Of a stretch of DNA of 64,000 nucleotides, positions 11,006 through 22,987 are shown one piece after another. The notes below the pieces were generated by a model that ran no database searches, was not told the DNA's origin, and saw only the letters and a list, made by a program, of their open reading frames with translations. Position 1 is the first letter of the stretch. Each line of letters begins with the position of its first letter. Source of the stretch: Rhizomys pruinosus (lineage: Eukaryota; Chordata; Mammalia; Rodentia; Spalacidae); assembly GCA_009823505.1 (NCBI GenBank), contig VZQC01009601.1, forward strand, positions 1,490,219 through 1,554,218. Reading direction: 5' to 3'. The translations under genes and the position numbers were made by a program.

Positions 11006-12628
11006 AGAAAGACAGCTTCTTCCTCAGTATTGGGAGGGGGACAGAACCAGAGAAGGCACATTAAAAGAGAAAAAAGGATTTCTGGTTGGTTGATTTATGT
11101 GGGGCAGGGAGACAACAGAGCCAGCTTCCCCACCGCTTAAAGCCATTTCGCTTGCACTGAGCTGCTGCGTCACAAGAAACCCGTTTATTAATGGGAGTTG
11201 GGGATCTTATATTCCAACAGTTGGCAGGCTTCTGGGGTGAGAATGGGAGGTGAGAAGGTGTCCAGGAATTTCACAGTGTTTATGGAAGTCTCGAGCTGGT
11301 AGATGCTCCACCGAGCTAGATGGGCTCTGAGACAGTGTGGAAATGTGACACTCTTCTGCCTGTAAGATCAAAAGCTATGCTGCAGGGCAGGCTTATCAAT
11401 TGGCAGCTGGAGGCCAGCCAGACTCCTGGCCTCTGGGGCTTTCTGGGGCAAAAGCCAAACTTTGTGAATGCTCCAGCCAAATGGTATATTGAGCCCTACA
11501 GATATAATTTTCTCAGTTAAGGAAAAGTGAACTCCTCAGGTATGGGAGGGAAACCAGCCCTTGAGGGGCTCCCAGGAAGCAGGGGACTTCCCCCAGTCTC
11601 ATTTTCCCTATCTGTGAAATGGTGACATCAGGAATAGTTATTGGCACCATAGTAGTTGTAATCTACATGAAAACTTCAGCCCAGCTCTAGCATCAAGCCT
11701 GCTTCTTTCCCGTCCTGTGTTAGATTCCCTTCACTTTCATCCTGCCTATTTCACACTTCAGCACAGGATGAGGCTTGGGGCATTGGTGGTGTGACACAGG
11801 GCTGCAGTTAACCATGAAGAGATCAGATTACCACAACGTTGTGGACAGGTCACTGGAACAATTTTGGAGACTCTTGGAATAATATGTGAATAAAAGAAAT
11901 GCAAAGTAATTGCAGAAAACAACTGCAGAAAGTGTTTTTTTATTACTGCTCAACTTATATTAATTGAGAGATATAAAATGTTCAGTATTCATTGGAGGCT
12001 GTGATGCTATGGGCTGGATTTTGCTAAGTCTGCATGTATGAAAACAAACTCTTAAGCTGGAAAGTTCCACAGTCAACTGGGAGCATGTGTCATAACCAAT
12101 AAGTCCTTTGAGTAAAGAAGCAAAGATGCAGCACCTGCCATTCACTGAGGAGGGCTTGGCTTCCAGTAGCATGACATGAAGCTGTCAGAGCTGTGGTTAT
12201 AATTTCTCTGCATGATGAAGATTTCTCTGTCCAGATATTGCAAATAGACTTTTCAATGCAGTGGTTCCTGCTTTGGTAACAAAATCAGCAGTCAAACACT
12301 GTCCCTTCATCTCAGGCTCAGCTTGCCTCATTAATAAATTAAGCTGTTTTTGTTGTCTGCAAATAATATAAACTCAGACACTTAAATGTTATTTTTCACA
12401 TTTCAAAAGGATGCACAAAATTTTAACCACTATAGAGGTACTTCTTCAAATCAGGACACACTTATGTGTTTACTCTTATGTGAAGATTCTTTTCAATTGC
12501 AACTTTCTTGGAGATTTTTTTTTTTTGCATGTTCTTATCTGAGGCATAAATTTGACTGTAGACACCAGACTTCAAGCTATCAGGACTGGAAAAATGTTTT
12601 TAAGTAATGTTAAATTAAAAAGATAATA
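11006..12628. other. Mostly unique; holds one MIR scrap
   Basis: No gene recognised. Contains the MIR fragment listed at 11590-11650 and nothing else I can name. Confidence 0.5.
11590..11650 (+). mobile_element. MIR SINE 3' fragment
   Basis: 'cagtctcattttccctatct' followed by 'gtgaaatggtgacatcagga', matching the conserved MIR 'cagtttcctcatctgtaaaa' tail region. Confidence 0.65.
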
Positions 12629-12830
12629 TCCAGGGCTGGAGAGATGCTCAGCAGCTAAGAGCATCTGTTGCTCTTGCAGAGGACCCAATTTCAGTTCCTA
12701 GCACCCATGTCAGGTTGCTCACAGCTGCCTGCAATCCCAGGGGACCTGCTGCTGTCTTCTGGCTTCATACCTGCACTATGAGAATATACACACACATAAT
12801 TAAAACATAAAAATAAATGTTAAAACATTA
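12629..12830 (+). mobile_element. B3-type SINE
   Basis: B2-like tRNA head 'agggctggagagatgctcag', then a B3-type body 'gttgctcacagctgcctgca' and 'gtcttctggcttcatacctg', with a long 'cacacacataattaaaa' tail. Confidence 0.75.
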
Positions 12831-13089
12831 TAAAAGATAATATGCACAAATCAAAGCATAATGGTAGTGATCTGATAGAAATTCATAACATGTGTACACA
12901 TTTTAAAACACTAAAAATTTCAAGCTGTTTTTAAAGCAAAACATGGTCCCATAATATTAAGGACTTTAAATGGCAGGGTTGTCTAGTAGCTCATTTCTAC
13001 CTTCCTCTTCCCTCACACTAAAAACTTACCCAGTCCTGTTCCACCTACTCCGGTAATTATTTTAGAGCACTTTATTTGAAATCCATATT

Positions 13090-14300
13090 AGTATCTGTGG
13101 GTCGTTTACTATCATCTGATGTGGGAATGAAACTTTGTGTGTGGCTTGAAGCGAGAAATTATAAGACCTGTCCTGGGAGATCTCTAGTTATCTGACATTT
13201 CTGTGGGCTTCCAGAGTTATCTGTAGCCAGAAGATTCAGGATATTACAATGATTCTTGCTTTGCCCTATCTCTGCAAAGTTCCAGGCCCCTTCCCTTGAG
13301 GCATTGAGCAAAATGTCACACCTCTAGTTACCTGCTGCACAAACCAGAGCTCTGCAGCCCCCTGATTAGAACCAAGTTGGCTCACCCCTCCCTTCCACCT
13401 GCTCCCCACTTCCTTGCCCAAAGCACTGTAGTCTTGAATATATAGACCTCACTGACAGAAAATAAACGGAGGAGTTACTACCCTCCCTGGCTCTCCGTGT
13501 GTGTGTGTGAGTCTGCTTATTTTTCCTACGGGTGATCTCTGGCGGTTGTCCCTCCCCCCCTCTTGTGGGAGCAGAGCCCATAGACTGCAAGCAGGAGGCA
13601 AGTCCTGGAGCTGAGCCAAGAAGGGAAGGACAGTGTGTGGAAGGTGGTCATGCATGACTCAAAGACACTGACCCAACAATCTGATGTTCCTTTAATCATG
13701 CATGGCCACAATCCACAGGATATTCTTCCCTTCTAGGCTGGCAGTTCTACAGGACTGCAAGCTTCAAGGCTGTCTCCTGCCTGCAGGCAGACAGTCTCTA
13801 GGCTTAGCTCTGGCAAGGAGGGGGGAGGAGACCATGAGAAAGTTACCCAAAGGAATAAGAAAAAGAAAGACAGACATAGACTCAGAGAAAGTCTGGGAGA
13901 TAAAATTGTCTCATTTATTCATGCCAGCAGTGTGATACTAAAAGTTATTGTGCTCTGGGCAAGGAAGTGGGGGGCAGGCAGAAGGGAGGGGAGAGGCACC
14001 TTGGCTCTTATGGGGGGGTGGAGGGCTGTAGAGCTCCTGTTTGTGCAACCAGTAAACTAGAGGTGTGACATTTTGCTCAATACCTCAAAGGAAGGGGCTA
14101 TCTGGTTCTGGAACTTTGCAGAGATAGGCGAGGCAAGAAAACACTGCAATATCCTGGACCTTCCAGAGCTATAGGTAACTCACAGAGACAACTGAATGCC
14201 CACAGAAATATCAGATAACTCTCTTAGGTTTTGCAGGACAGGTTTTGTAGGTCTTTGCCTCGAGCCAGGCAAAGATTCATTCCTACAAGACTCCAAATTA
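13090..14300. repeat. ~1.2-kb imperfect inverted repeat
   Basis: Left arm about 13090-13658, right arm about 13695-14300, loop about 36 bp. Anchors: 'gtcatgcatgac' (13647) against 'atcatgcatggcc' (13695); 'tgtcacacctctag' (13314) against 'ctagaggtgtgaca' (14057); 'cacttccttgccc' near 13408 against 'gggcaaggaagtg' near 13958; 'atttctgtgggc' near 13198 against 'gcccacagaaat' near 14198. Both arms carry AATAAA-type motifs in matching positions, so each arm may be an LTR or similar element in opposite orientation. Arm identity by eye is moderate with indels. Confidence 0.8.
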
Positions 14301-14979
14301 CCAGCGAATGCCATTAGAGTCAGTGAATGTTTCCCAGGCTCTACGGATGTCCACAGGGAGAAATGAGGTCTCTGGGTAAAAATGGCTTCAGCCTGTGGCC
14401 TCCGAGGTCCTGCCACACTCTGGGTGAGAATTACCCATGAGTACCTGGGAGACTCTTCTCATTGCCCTTTCTCTGGCACTCACTTCTATCAGACAAAGTA
14501 CTGCAGATCATTCTGTCTTCTCCCTCTCAATGGCTTGTGCCACCCTAGCATTTAATTATGCCTAAGAATTGAACACCTGCCCCCTGGCCTCTTAATCTGT
14601 TTCTTCTTTAGCTTTCAGATAGTACAAAGCTCTTTCTTCCATCTTTTGCAAAATGAGAGGATAAGCAGCTGTTCCCTTCTTTATACTTGTCTTTCAGTCC
14701 TGCATCTTTACTTGTTTCAGCCCTCACTGATCCATTAAAATTGATGGAGAAAGACTAAGTCCAGAGTCTAAGTCTAGTCTGGAAGTGACTAGAAAATGAT
14801 CTCTTGCCTAACTGATGCCTTGCATGGTTGCCCTCCAGTGCCTTTCCCAGTACTGGGCACTTTGAATGGCAAGGTCTGCCCCAAGGGAAAGATATAAAAA
14901 CCATGAGTCTGTAAGAGAGGATCTCTTCCTCCAGACCCTGGGGCCAGGAGGAGGAGCCTTCTCAGGTTTATGCTTTCTC
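14301..14979. other. No recognised feature
   Basis: Apparently unique sequence beyond the right arm of the inverted repeat; the arm might extend slightly into it. Confidence 0.5.
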
Positions 14980-15290
14980 TGTGCTGGAGAGTTTGGTTGT
15001 CACCTTGACACATCTGGTTAGAGGGAACCTCAAGTGAGGAATCTCCTCCATTGGACTGGCCTGTGGACAGGTCTGTGAAGCATTTTCTTGATTACTGAGT
15101 GATGTGGGAGGGCCCAGCCCGCTGTGGACAGTGCCATCCCTGGGCAGGTGGTCCTGTGTTGTATAAAAAAGCAGGCTGAGTATGGGTCAGGAGAGCAAGC
15201 CAGTAAGCAGCTATTCTCCATGGCCTGTGCTCCAGGTTCCCACCCTGAGTTCCTGCCTTGGTTTCCCTTGATGGTGAACTGTGCTGTCTT
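14980..15290 (+). mobile_element. MaLR-class (MT-like) LTR, 3' truncated
   Basis: TG start 'tgtgctggagagtttggttg', then 'gatgtgggagggcccagccc', 'gtataaaaaagcaggctgag' and 'gatggtgaactgtg'. The AATAAA block and CA end of the family are absent. Confidence 0.75.
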
Positions 15291-15701
15291 TCACCCCCTC
15301 ATTGTTCCTAATACAAGAAAGGGCCTCATTGAGGGAGAATGGGCACTTCAAAACTTGGGAGGAGCTGCATTAGGAGACAGGGCCTGGAAGGGAGAGCTAT
15401 GGAGATGGGGTTTCCATGTATAGCTTGTAGAGAGGAGGCAGGCTTTCAGTTCTCCAGAAACAAAGTAAACTCCTTACTCTCATAGGTTTTCACTAGGCAG
15501 TGTGGCAGAGTTCCACACCATAGGCCTTAGGCTGGTCTAGCCTACAACCTAGAAGCTAGGAAGGCACTGATAAAGACTGGCTATGATTTAAGGTCATAGT
15601 TGATTTAGGGATGGGGGCCTGGACTTTGTTAAGGATACAAGTAGTGTGAGAAAGAGAACTCCTAGGGGTGGAGGGAGGCTGTAAGGGGTGTGGTCTGATG
15701 A
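15291..15701. other. No recognised feature
   Basis: Apparently unique sequence. Confidence 0.55.
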
Positions 15702-15724
15702 GAGAGAGAGAGAGAGAGAGAGAG
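15702..15724. repeat. (GA)n microsatellite
   Basis: Short uninterrupted GA run. Confidence 0.95.
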
Positions 15725-16574
15725 GCAGCTAGAGGTTCTATGCTCTAACAGAGTGTAAGATATTGTAGACAGATCACTTACATACATGCATTCTATTTTC
15801 TTTTTTGCAGCAGAGTTTAGCTAGTGTTTTAAGTTAATTTGTTCCTAGGAGATTCTTCAATTAGTTTCATAAAGAGTTGGTATAGTGGATCTATCTTATT
15901 TGAACTGATAAACCTCCCTCCCACTTCGCTCACCCTTTTCTTGTGGAAGCTTCTCATTTCTAATGAGATGATTGATGGGTCAATGGACACAAACCAGGGG
16001 CACAGGAGAGTGTTAGGAAAGTGTCCTCTGGTGACCGAGTGCATAAAAAGTAAAAGTTGGAGCTATCAGAGTTCACATTTTCACTGTATGAAAAGCAATC
16101 TCACGTATGATAAGATGAAGGCCAGTGTGCTAGGAGACTCAGACATGGAAAACGCAAATGCACCCTTCAAAGGAGGGAGGAAGTGTGGCAGGCACAGCCC
16201 TGTGGAGACTGTGCCTCACACCTACTTTCATTCATAGTGTTCAGGACACTTAATAAGAGTGTCCTGTGTTAAATCAGCTAAATGAAGGCTTTCAATTTCA
16301 ATCTTTCAACCTAAGCAACCTCAATTGATGCAATTTCCAATGTAGTTGATTTTTTAAAGAATCTCATATCCTAACAAAATGTTGCAATTTAAAAGTATTA
16401 GATTACAGTTCTATATGATCTTAATACACATTATTATTCTATTCTTCCTAGAAAGTACAATTATGCAAATTATTTAACATATGAATTTTTTTTCTTCTGA
16501 CACAGTACAAAGGAAATACAAAAATCTCTCCAGAGTACACTATGAAAATGTTTTTTATCAAGTGTGATATTGAA
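15725..16574. other. No recognised feature
   Basis: AT-rich apparently unique sequence. Confidence 0.55.
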
Positions 16575-17500
16575 ATTGTTAGGACCAGGTCAGAAAGAAG
16601 TTAATCAAAAGGAAAGGGTTAACCATGCAGGAGCAACTCTCTAGTTGAAGCAGGTCTGGTTCCCATAGTTACTCCCTCCCACCTTGAGTTATTACTTCCC
16701 AGAGCTACTTGAGGTCAGGATGAACTTTCCCAGCCCTGTAGGAGTGCTTCTCATCCTCTAAGGAGCCCATTACTCTCCAAGGGACTTCTCGCTGGTAAAC
16801 ACAGTCATTGTTTCAAATAAAGGGGTACAGAACAGGTGGACTGATCCAATGAAAGACTGCCTGGTCTGCAACCACCAAGACCCCACTGTGGTGGTTTGAA
16901 TGAGTGTCCCCTATAGGCTCTAGGTATTCAGACGTTTGTCTCCAGTTGGTGGCGCTGTTTTTGGAGGTCTTGGGGTGTGGCCGTGCTGGAGGAAGTGTGT
17001 CACTGGGGGGCAGGCTTAGTGAGTTTTAACAAGCCTCGTGGTCTACAGTCACTCTCTCTGCTTCCTGTGCTCTTTGCGAGATGTAACCCTCCATGCGTCC
17101 TGCCACAATGGACTCTAATTCCCTGTAACAGCCAATTGTAAGCTTAAATAAACTCTTCCTTTTATAAGTTCCTTGGTCATGGTGCTTTATCACAGCAACA
17201 GAAAAGTGACTAATATACCCACCAATCAGCTTAAAGGTCACCACTGCTTGCATTGTGTTTCTATAGCCTTGCAATTGTGTATGTATGATGTCACCAAATT
17301 CCTCTAGTTTGTGGCTTTGGCTTTAAAAGGTCTCTGTAACAAACAGTCAGGGTCGCACTCATCCCTGTGTGGAATGGGTTGCGTCCCTGACACATCAACA
17401 ATTGGCTCCCTTGATGTGTCAGTTTCCTTAATTGGGTTCTGGTGTACCAGCAAATTAAATAAATTTCGTATTAATCTGTGGCCCCTCATTGGTTAATTTT
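16575..17500 (+). mobile_element. Possible older LTR split by an ORR1-like LTR
   Basis: Outside the 16887-17217 insertion, this stretch has a CCAAT-type 'caccaatcagc' (17220), TATA-like 'ggctttaaaagg' (17322) and 'aaataaatttcg' (17457) in promoter-like order. I see no defined ends or internal retroviral sequence, so this is suggestive only. Confidence 0.25.
16887..17217 (+). mobile_element. ORR1-like MaLR solo LTR
   Basis: Starts TGTGGTGGTTTGAATG and has the ORR1-type blocks 'ccagttggtggcgctgtttt' and 'ctggaggaagtgtgtcactg', then 'aaataaactcttcc' and 'tttatcacagcaacagaaaa'. It ends with TA in place of CA. A perfect 5-bp duplication CCCAC flanks it (16882-16886 and 17218-17222). Confidence 0.8.
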
Positions 17501-17667
17501 GTGATTATGGCAGTTTGAGTGCAACAAAATAACTTCAAGAAAGATGAAAACATATAAAGCCCCAAACCGTATTATTGCATTTCTGCAATTTGTCATTTTT
17601 ATGTCCTTCTGTTTTCCTATCAACATACACTTCTGCCAGATAAATGACAGAGTTCTGTTCTGTGCGC

Positions 17668-17845
17668 TGGCTCAGGAGGTAACGATGGTTGCTATTAAGC
17701 CTGACAACCTGAGTTCAATACCAGTAACCTAAACAGTAGAAGGAGAGACTGATTCATACAAGATGTTCTGTGACCTCCACACCTATGTCATGGGGTATGC
17801 ACACCCCTCCCCTGACAAAATAAATATAAAATAAAAATAACAGTT
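17668..17845 (+). mobile_element. tRNA-derived rodent SINE (B3/B4-related)
   Basis: 'gcgctggctcaggaggtaac', 'taagcctgacaacctgagtt' (B-box region), 'ctgtgacctccacacctatg', and a tail 'aaaataaatataaaataaaa'. Subfamily not assigned. Confidence 0.7.
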
Positions 17846-18740
17846 TATAGACATTGCACCTAAAATTCCCTTTTCTTCCTGGATAATCTTTTCTCACAAT
17901 ATCGACAGGTCAGTCTTGTAGTAGCATTGAGACCACCAAGGAGACCATCACACAAAAAGTTAAAGGTCAAAGTTTGGGGTCATTGTAAAAGCACAGACCA
18001 CAATTACCTCAACCCTAAGAATTTCCTGCTATGTGAAGCATTATCTTAATGGTCGGCAAGAAACAAGAAGCAAAGTCACAGAAGCAGAAGTGGTTGGTTA
18101 TATGATAGCCATTATACAGTGTAAGGAAGCAGGGACAATAGGCCAGGAGGTTCTGAGCCACCTCTCTTGGTTGCTTATCAAGACTTGACTGCTGACACAG
18201 CTGACCCCAGGGTCATGCTCCAGACATCCTGTGGTATGTGGCCCTAGGCTGGGAATAAGTTCTGCTGACTTCTAGGGCCCCTTTGAAATAACAACCTGAT
18301 CAGAAATTAATTTAAGATAGAATTGACTTAGTTTCCACACTGTAAAGCTCCTTTTCATGTGTATATTATTGTCCTCATCAGAGATGTGTTAGCAAACTAT
18401 GACTGGGGATGTTTGATTTCCTTTTGGGTTCTTAGTCTTATCAATAAAAGAATTTTAAAACAGACTTAGAAGGAAGCTTGGGGAAACATGAGGAGAATTT
18501 TATTAGAGTTTAGGATGCAAAAATAAAAACAAAACAAATAAATAAACAGGACAAGCAATATATAAATCTTGGCAGCTGCCAGGGGGAGGAGAATGAGAAT
18601 CGATAAAGCCACTCCTTTTGAATTAGGGTCCAACAAAGCTGGGTGCCAGCAGTGGGAGGTTGGCAAACAGCCACAGGCGGGGGGGGGGGACAGGGGTTGA
18701 GAGCAGAGCAGAATGTCATCCCCCCCCAGAGATAGAAGTC
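17846..18740. other. No recognised feature
   Basis: Apparently unique. A G9-type run lies near 18680 and a C7-type run near 18720. Confidence 0.5.
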
Positions 18741-18759
18741 AGATTCTATTCTTAGAACT

Positions 18760-18763
<4 letters not shown>

Positions 18764-18795
<32 letters not shown>

Positions 18796-19008
18796 GTATA
18801 TGTATAAATGTACTGTCTGCATGCAAGTTTGTGCACCGTGTTGTGCAATGCCGCGGAGGTCGAAGAGGTCGGATTCCCCTGGAACTGGAGTTCTCCTGGA
18901 ATTGGAGCTTCAGACGGCTCTCGGCCGCCATGTGGGTGCTGGGGATCGAACCCAGGTCCTCTGTAAGAGCGGTCGGCGCTCTTAACCGCTAGGCCATCTC
19001 TCCAGCCC
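18764..19008 (-). mobile_element. B2 SINE, antisense, young type with long poly(T)
   Basis: Poly(T) of about 31 (the element's A tail), then the full antisense B2 with the 17-bp internal duplication ('ggaactggagttctcctgga' region) and intact CpGs ('gccgcggagg'). Direct repeats AGATTCTATTCTT lie at 18741-18753 and 19009-19021, with 10 extra bases before the poly(T). The long homopolymer and low divergence suggest a recent insertion. Confidence 0.95.
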
Positions 19009-19021
19009 AGATTCTATTCTT

Positions 19022-19863
19022 TTAATGAGGAGGAAGTAGCTTTCTCTTAATGGGCCTCAACAATCTCCTTCCACCTTTTCATATGCTATTTTAAGTCCTA
19101 AGGAAGGACAGTGGTGATATTTCCTGTTCTAATGTTACCATGGAAACCAAGGTAGGGTATAAAGCCAATCATGAAGAAAGAAGAAGGGACTCATCCTCCA
19201 CAGAGTCCGGATTGGGATCTAGCTACCTACCATTCCCTCCCTCAAGAACTGAACCCCTAAAATCATTTAGGAAATGGGCTAAAATTTCAGTGTAGAAGGG
19301 TTTTGACTTTCAGGTCTTGAAAGGTGATCAAGGGAACCCAGATGGATGGAGGTGGTTACTGCAGAAAAAACTGCGCAATTCAGTCGTAAATAAGAAGAGA
19401 CAGCATTTGAGCCAGAGATGAGTAGCATCACTATGAAGATTATGAGCGATAAACACAGAGTGAACCCAGAGCTCTTAAACACGTCTGGGATTTCCGACAA
19501 CCCAGTTTTTCTCGATTAGTTTTAGTGTTCTTTTTCATTTCATTCTCATTTTCTTTCAAAATCACACATGAATTAAGCTAACATTTTAAATTTAAGACTT
19601 GAGTGTATTCAATACTCTTGGGGCAGATGAAGGTTAAAAAGTCTCATGACATCACTTGTGGCAATGATTTCATGGATACAACAATGAAAGGAGCATATCT
19701 CCTCTCTCTACTATGTTCCCCCACATACACCAAAACACACCTAATAGTCCAAATTAAAATATACCAAAGATTTGAATAAACATGTCACCAAAGGAAACAT
19801 ATAGATGATAAAGTAATATATGAAAAAATGCTCAAAGTCACTACTCATCAGATAAATATAAAT
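19022..19863. other. No recognised feature
   Basis: Apparently unique AT-rich sequence. Confidence 0.55.
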
Positions 19864-20145
19864 TGTGGCAGGATCCAGTTTGAATTAGGGGCTAGTTCTC
19901 AGCTAGCATCCCTCAGGGCACCAAGTGGGAATCATGAGTTTCCTCTGACCCCGCCCCAAGAGGGAGCAATGTGGCCCAGGCACATGATGCTAGGCAGAGC
20001 AGCAGTATACAGTGGTGTGAAACTGGGTGATTGGCTGGGTGCTGATGTCATTTTGCTTATAAAAGTGAGTTGCAGCAGGCAATAAATCGAATTCTCCATT
20101 ACCATCCTTACACAGAATTCCTGGTTGTTAATTTTGCATGCATAC
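19864..20145 (+). mobile_element. Probable retroviral-type LTR
   Basis: TG start 'tgtggcaggatccagtttga', CCAAT-reverse 'gtgattggctggg', TATA box 'gcttataaaagtgagttg', and poly(A) signal 'gcaataaatcg' about 30 bp later. This is a typical R-region spacing for an ERVK-like LTR. The 3' end is not certain and no internal region or target duplication is evident. Confidence 0.5.
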
Positions 20146-20561
20146 AGGCAGAAGTAGGCCTGGATTTCCAGTGTCAGTGGCTAGTGAGTTGGACAGAGGT
20201 CTATTAGACAACCAGCCTGGCAAGCTAGAGTAAGGTTAGATGGTACCGTGGGGCTGGAAGGAGACCTATCAGGTCACCAGCTGTGAAGTGAATTGTGAGT
20301 AGGTATAGGCTGAAGATAGGCCATCAGCCATCAGCCTGAAATTCCTGTCCAGAGACCAGCAGTCTTTTGGCAGGTGGGAAAGCACCGCCAGATGGGAAAC
20401 ATTGTTTCCCAGGCTAAGGACCTGAATTGGAAGTACCCCTCAGGTTGGCTTACTGTACCTACAATAAAATGCAAAGAAAAAACGCCTGAAAGAGATTTTA
20501 AATCAGTGGATCTAAAAAGAAAGCAAACATAGAGAAAAGGCTTAATGTACCATTACATGGG
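20146..20561. other. No recognised feature
   Basis: Sequence after the LTR-like element. It has no primer-binding site or gag-like frame that I can see. Confidence 0.45.
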
Positions 20562-20967
20562 TGTCCTAGTTTGTCTTCCATTGCTATGACAAAACACTCC
20601 GACCAACACTAACTTGGGGAGGAAAGGGTTTATTCAGCTTAGATCTCCTGGGTCACAGTTCATCACTTAGGGAGCCCAAGGTAGGAACTCAAGGCAGGAA
20701 CCTGGAGGCAGGAGCTGAAGCACAGGCCATGGAGGAATGCTGTTCACTGGCTTGCTACCTTGCTCATGCCCAGCCTGCCTTCTTATACGGTATACAACAA
20801 CATGCCCAGGGTGGCACCACTCATTGTGGGCTAAGCCCTCCCACACTGCTCGACAATCAGACAATACTCCACAGATGTGGCCACAGGCCAACCCAATGGA
20901 GCCAATTCCCCAGTTGAGGCTCCCTCAACCCAGGTGTGTCAAGTTGACACTAAAGCTATCCAGCACA
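20562..20967 (-). mobile_element. MaLR-class (MT-like) solo LTR, antisense
   Basis: Exact family partner of 1641-2048 and 41995-42402 in reverse: 'tgtcctagtttgtcttccat' at left and 'agctatccagcaca' at right, 406 bp. Flanks ATGGG and AAGGG match in 4 of 5 bases, consistent with a decayed 5-bp duplication. Confidence 0.8.
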
Positions 20968-21191
20968 AAGGGTTAAGGAGAGAAAGCTATGAAATCACTA
21001 TAAGGAAGCTGAGGTGGTGGCTCATGTCTGCAATACAACATGGGAAGCTGAAGCAACGGATCCGAGGCCTGCTGGGTCTCATGGTAGAGCTGCACACGTT
21101 TACTACTCGACAGCTTCTTAGATCTGGGTTAGATTCTAAAGAGGAACTCAGGCTGTGAGGGCTTCAGAGTTATCCAAGCTGCACTGCAGAA

Positions 21192-21285
21192 GACTCCACC
21201 TCCACACTAGGTAGAGCCTGTTTACAGATAGGAGCACAGACTCCGCCTCCACACTAGGTAGAGACTGTTTACAGATAGGATACTG
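21192..21285. repeat. 47-bp direct repeat, 2 copies
   Basis: 'gactccacctccacactagg' at 21192 and 'gactccgcctccacactagg' at 21239, each followed by 'tagag' and 'ctgtttacagatagga'. Adjacent tandem duplication. Confidence 0.9.
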
Positions 21286-21870
21286 CAGGTCTTAATGCCA
21301 CCTGTGGAATACAACCTTGCTCTCTGCTCCATCAGTGGTGTGGCTGCCGTAATGACTTTACTCTAGTGAGTCTCTCCAAGTACTTTTTTTGCATTGGTCT
21401 CCAAATTGTAGTATATTGCAAAATATGAAGGACAATGTGATTGAGAATGAATTTTCTGGTCATGTAAATTTTATCACTTGCTCAAAACCATATGTTCTGA
21501 TCTTGTCTCTTCTTGAACACTTTAGATCTTACTCCATTCCCAGACTGTGGTCTCTCTGATGTCTGTCATCTCCTGCTCTCCATACACTGTCACCAGTGGG
21601 AAGGGTCAGAAACCAGGCTCTGAAGATAGCAGGTGCAGCAGGGAGGCCCGAGTTCCGTGGGTTAGAGATGGACTGGATCCTCTGAATTACACCCTCTGCT
21701 CAGAGTCTTATAAAGCTGAAACCAAGATGGCAGGATGCAGGACTGTGGCTTGAAGGCCAGGCTGGGCTATACGGCAAAACGGTAACCCAGTCTATCATGT
21801 AGATAGAATGTCCGGACATGGCTTGAGTCTCACCTGGGAAGGCATGAGGTTATATTGGTTGCATTTTATT
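21286..21870. other. No recognised feature
   Basis: Apparently unique sequence. Confidence 0.55.
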
Positions 21871-21883
21871 AAAAATCAATTGA

Positions 21884-22267
21884 GGAGGTGGAGAGATGGC
21901 CTAGCGGTTAAGAGCGACTGACCACTCTTACAGAGGACCCGGGTTCGATCCCCAGCACCCACATGGCGGCCGAGAACCATCTGAAACCCAATTCCAGGAG
22001 AACTCCAGTTCTAGGGAATCGACACCCTCTTCTGACCTCCGCGGCATTGCAGACACGGGTGCACAAACTTGCATGCAGACTGACATTGATACACACACAG
22101 AAATAAATGCCGGGCGTGATGGCGCATGCCTTAATCCTAGCCCTTGGAGGCAGAGGCACGCGGATCTCTGTGAGTTCGAGGCCAGCCTGGTCTACAGAGT
22201 TGAATTCAGACAGCCAGAACTACAGGAGACCCTGTCTCAAAAAAGACCAAAAAGACAAAAAAAAAAA
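21884..22267 (+). mobile_element. B2-B1 composite SINE
   Basis: A near-complete young-type B2 (21884-22108, with the 17-bp duplication) runs directly into a full-length B1 (22109-22267) at the junction 'cagaaataaat|gccgggcg'. The pair is flanked by one perfect 13-bp target duplication AAAAATCAATTGA (21871-21883 and 22268-22280). I see no separate duplication around the B1. The same junction occurs at 51034-51443. Confidence 0.9.
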
Positions 22268-22280
22268 AAAAATCAATTGA

Positions 22281-22626
22281 AAATGCTTATTCAAATACTT
22301 TGAAAGAATAATGTGAATGTGATGATTAAATGTAAGGCTTGGCAATAGAAAGGTGGTTAATTGCATAAGTTAAAATAAAGAGACTGAGTGAACTAAATGG
22401 AGAAGTCTCAGTTATAGAAGATACAATTTTAAAGTTCTGCATGGCACTTTGGACCTTTTTTGTGCAAGAGAGGAGTGCTTTAACTCTTGTTCAGATTACG
22501 TTCTGAGTACATTTTCCATTAGGATAGCATTAAATTGAAATTTGGCACATCAAACTTTGTGAAATATTTAAAAAAATCTTAACTAGCAATAACTTGCATT
22601 AGAGTTTTAATTTTAAACATTATTGG
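22281..22626. other. No recognised feature
   Basis: AT-rich apparently unique sequence. Confidence 0.55.
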
Positions 22627-22855
22627 GAAGGGGCTTGAGAGATGGCTCAGTGGTTTAAGAGTACTGGCTGCTATTGAAAGGACTGGGATAGGTTTCCAGC
22701 ATCCACATGTCAGGTAACAGTCATCTGTAACTTTAGTTCCAGGGCATCTGATGCTTTCTTTTGGCCTTTGTGAGACATGTATGCTCATGGTACACTTAGG
22801 TACATGCAGGCAAAACACTCATATACATAAAATTAAAATAAATCAATTAAAGAAG
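22627..22855 (+). mobile_element. B2 SINE, older type
   Basis: 'ggggcttgagagatggctca' head, diverged body, and a tail 'cacatatacataaaa'-like. No internal duplication. Confidence 0.88.
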
Positions 22856-22987
22856 TAGAAAATAATTGTAAATTTAAAAATATTCTAGACAGTTTTCCAA
22901 TAGAATAATTCTATGGGGTCATCAGTTTAACAACCCAGTTTTTTGGTCAAAACAAATATTTTAAAAAATTACATTTCTTTTGTTTGT

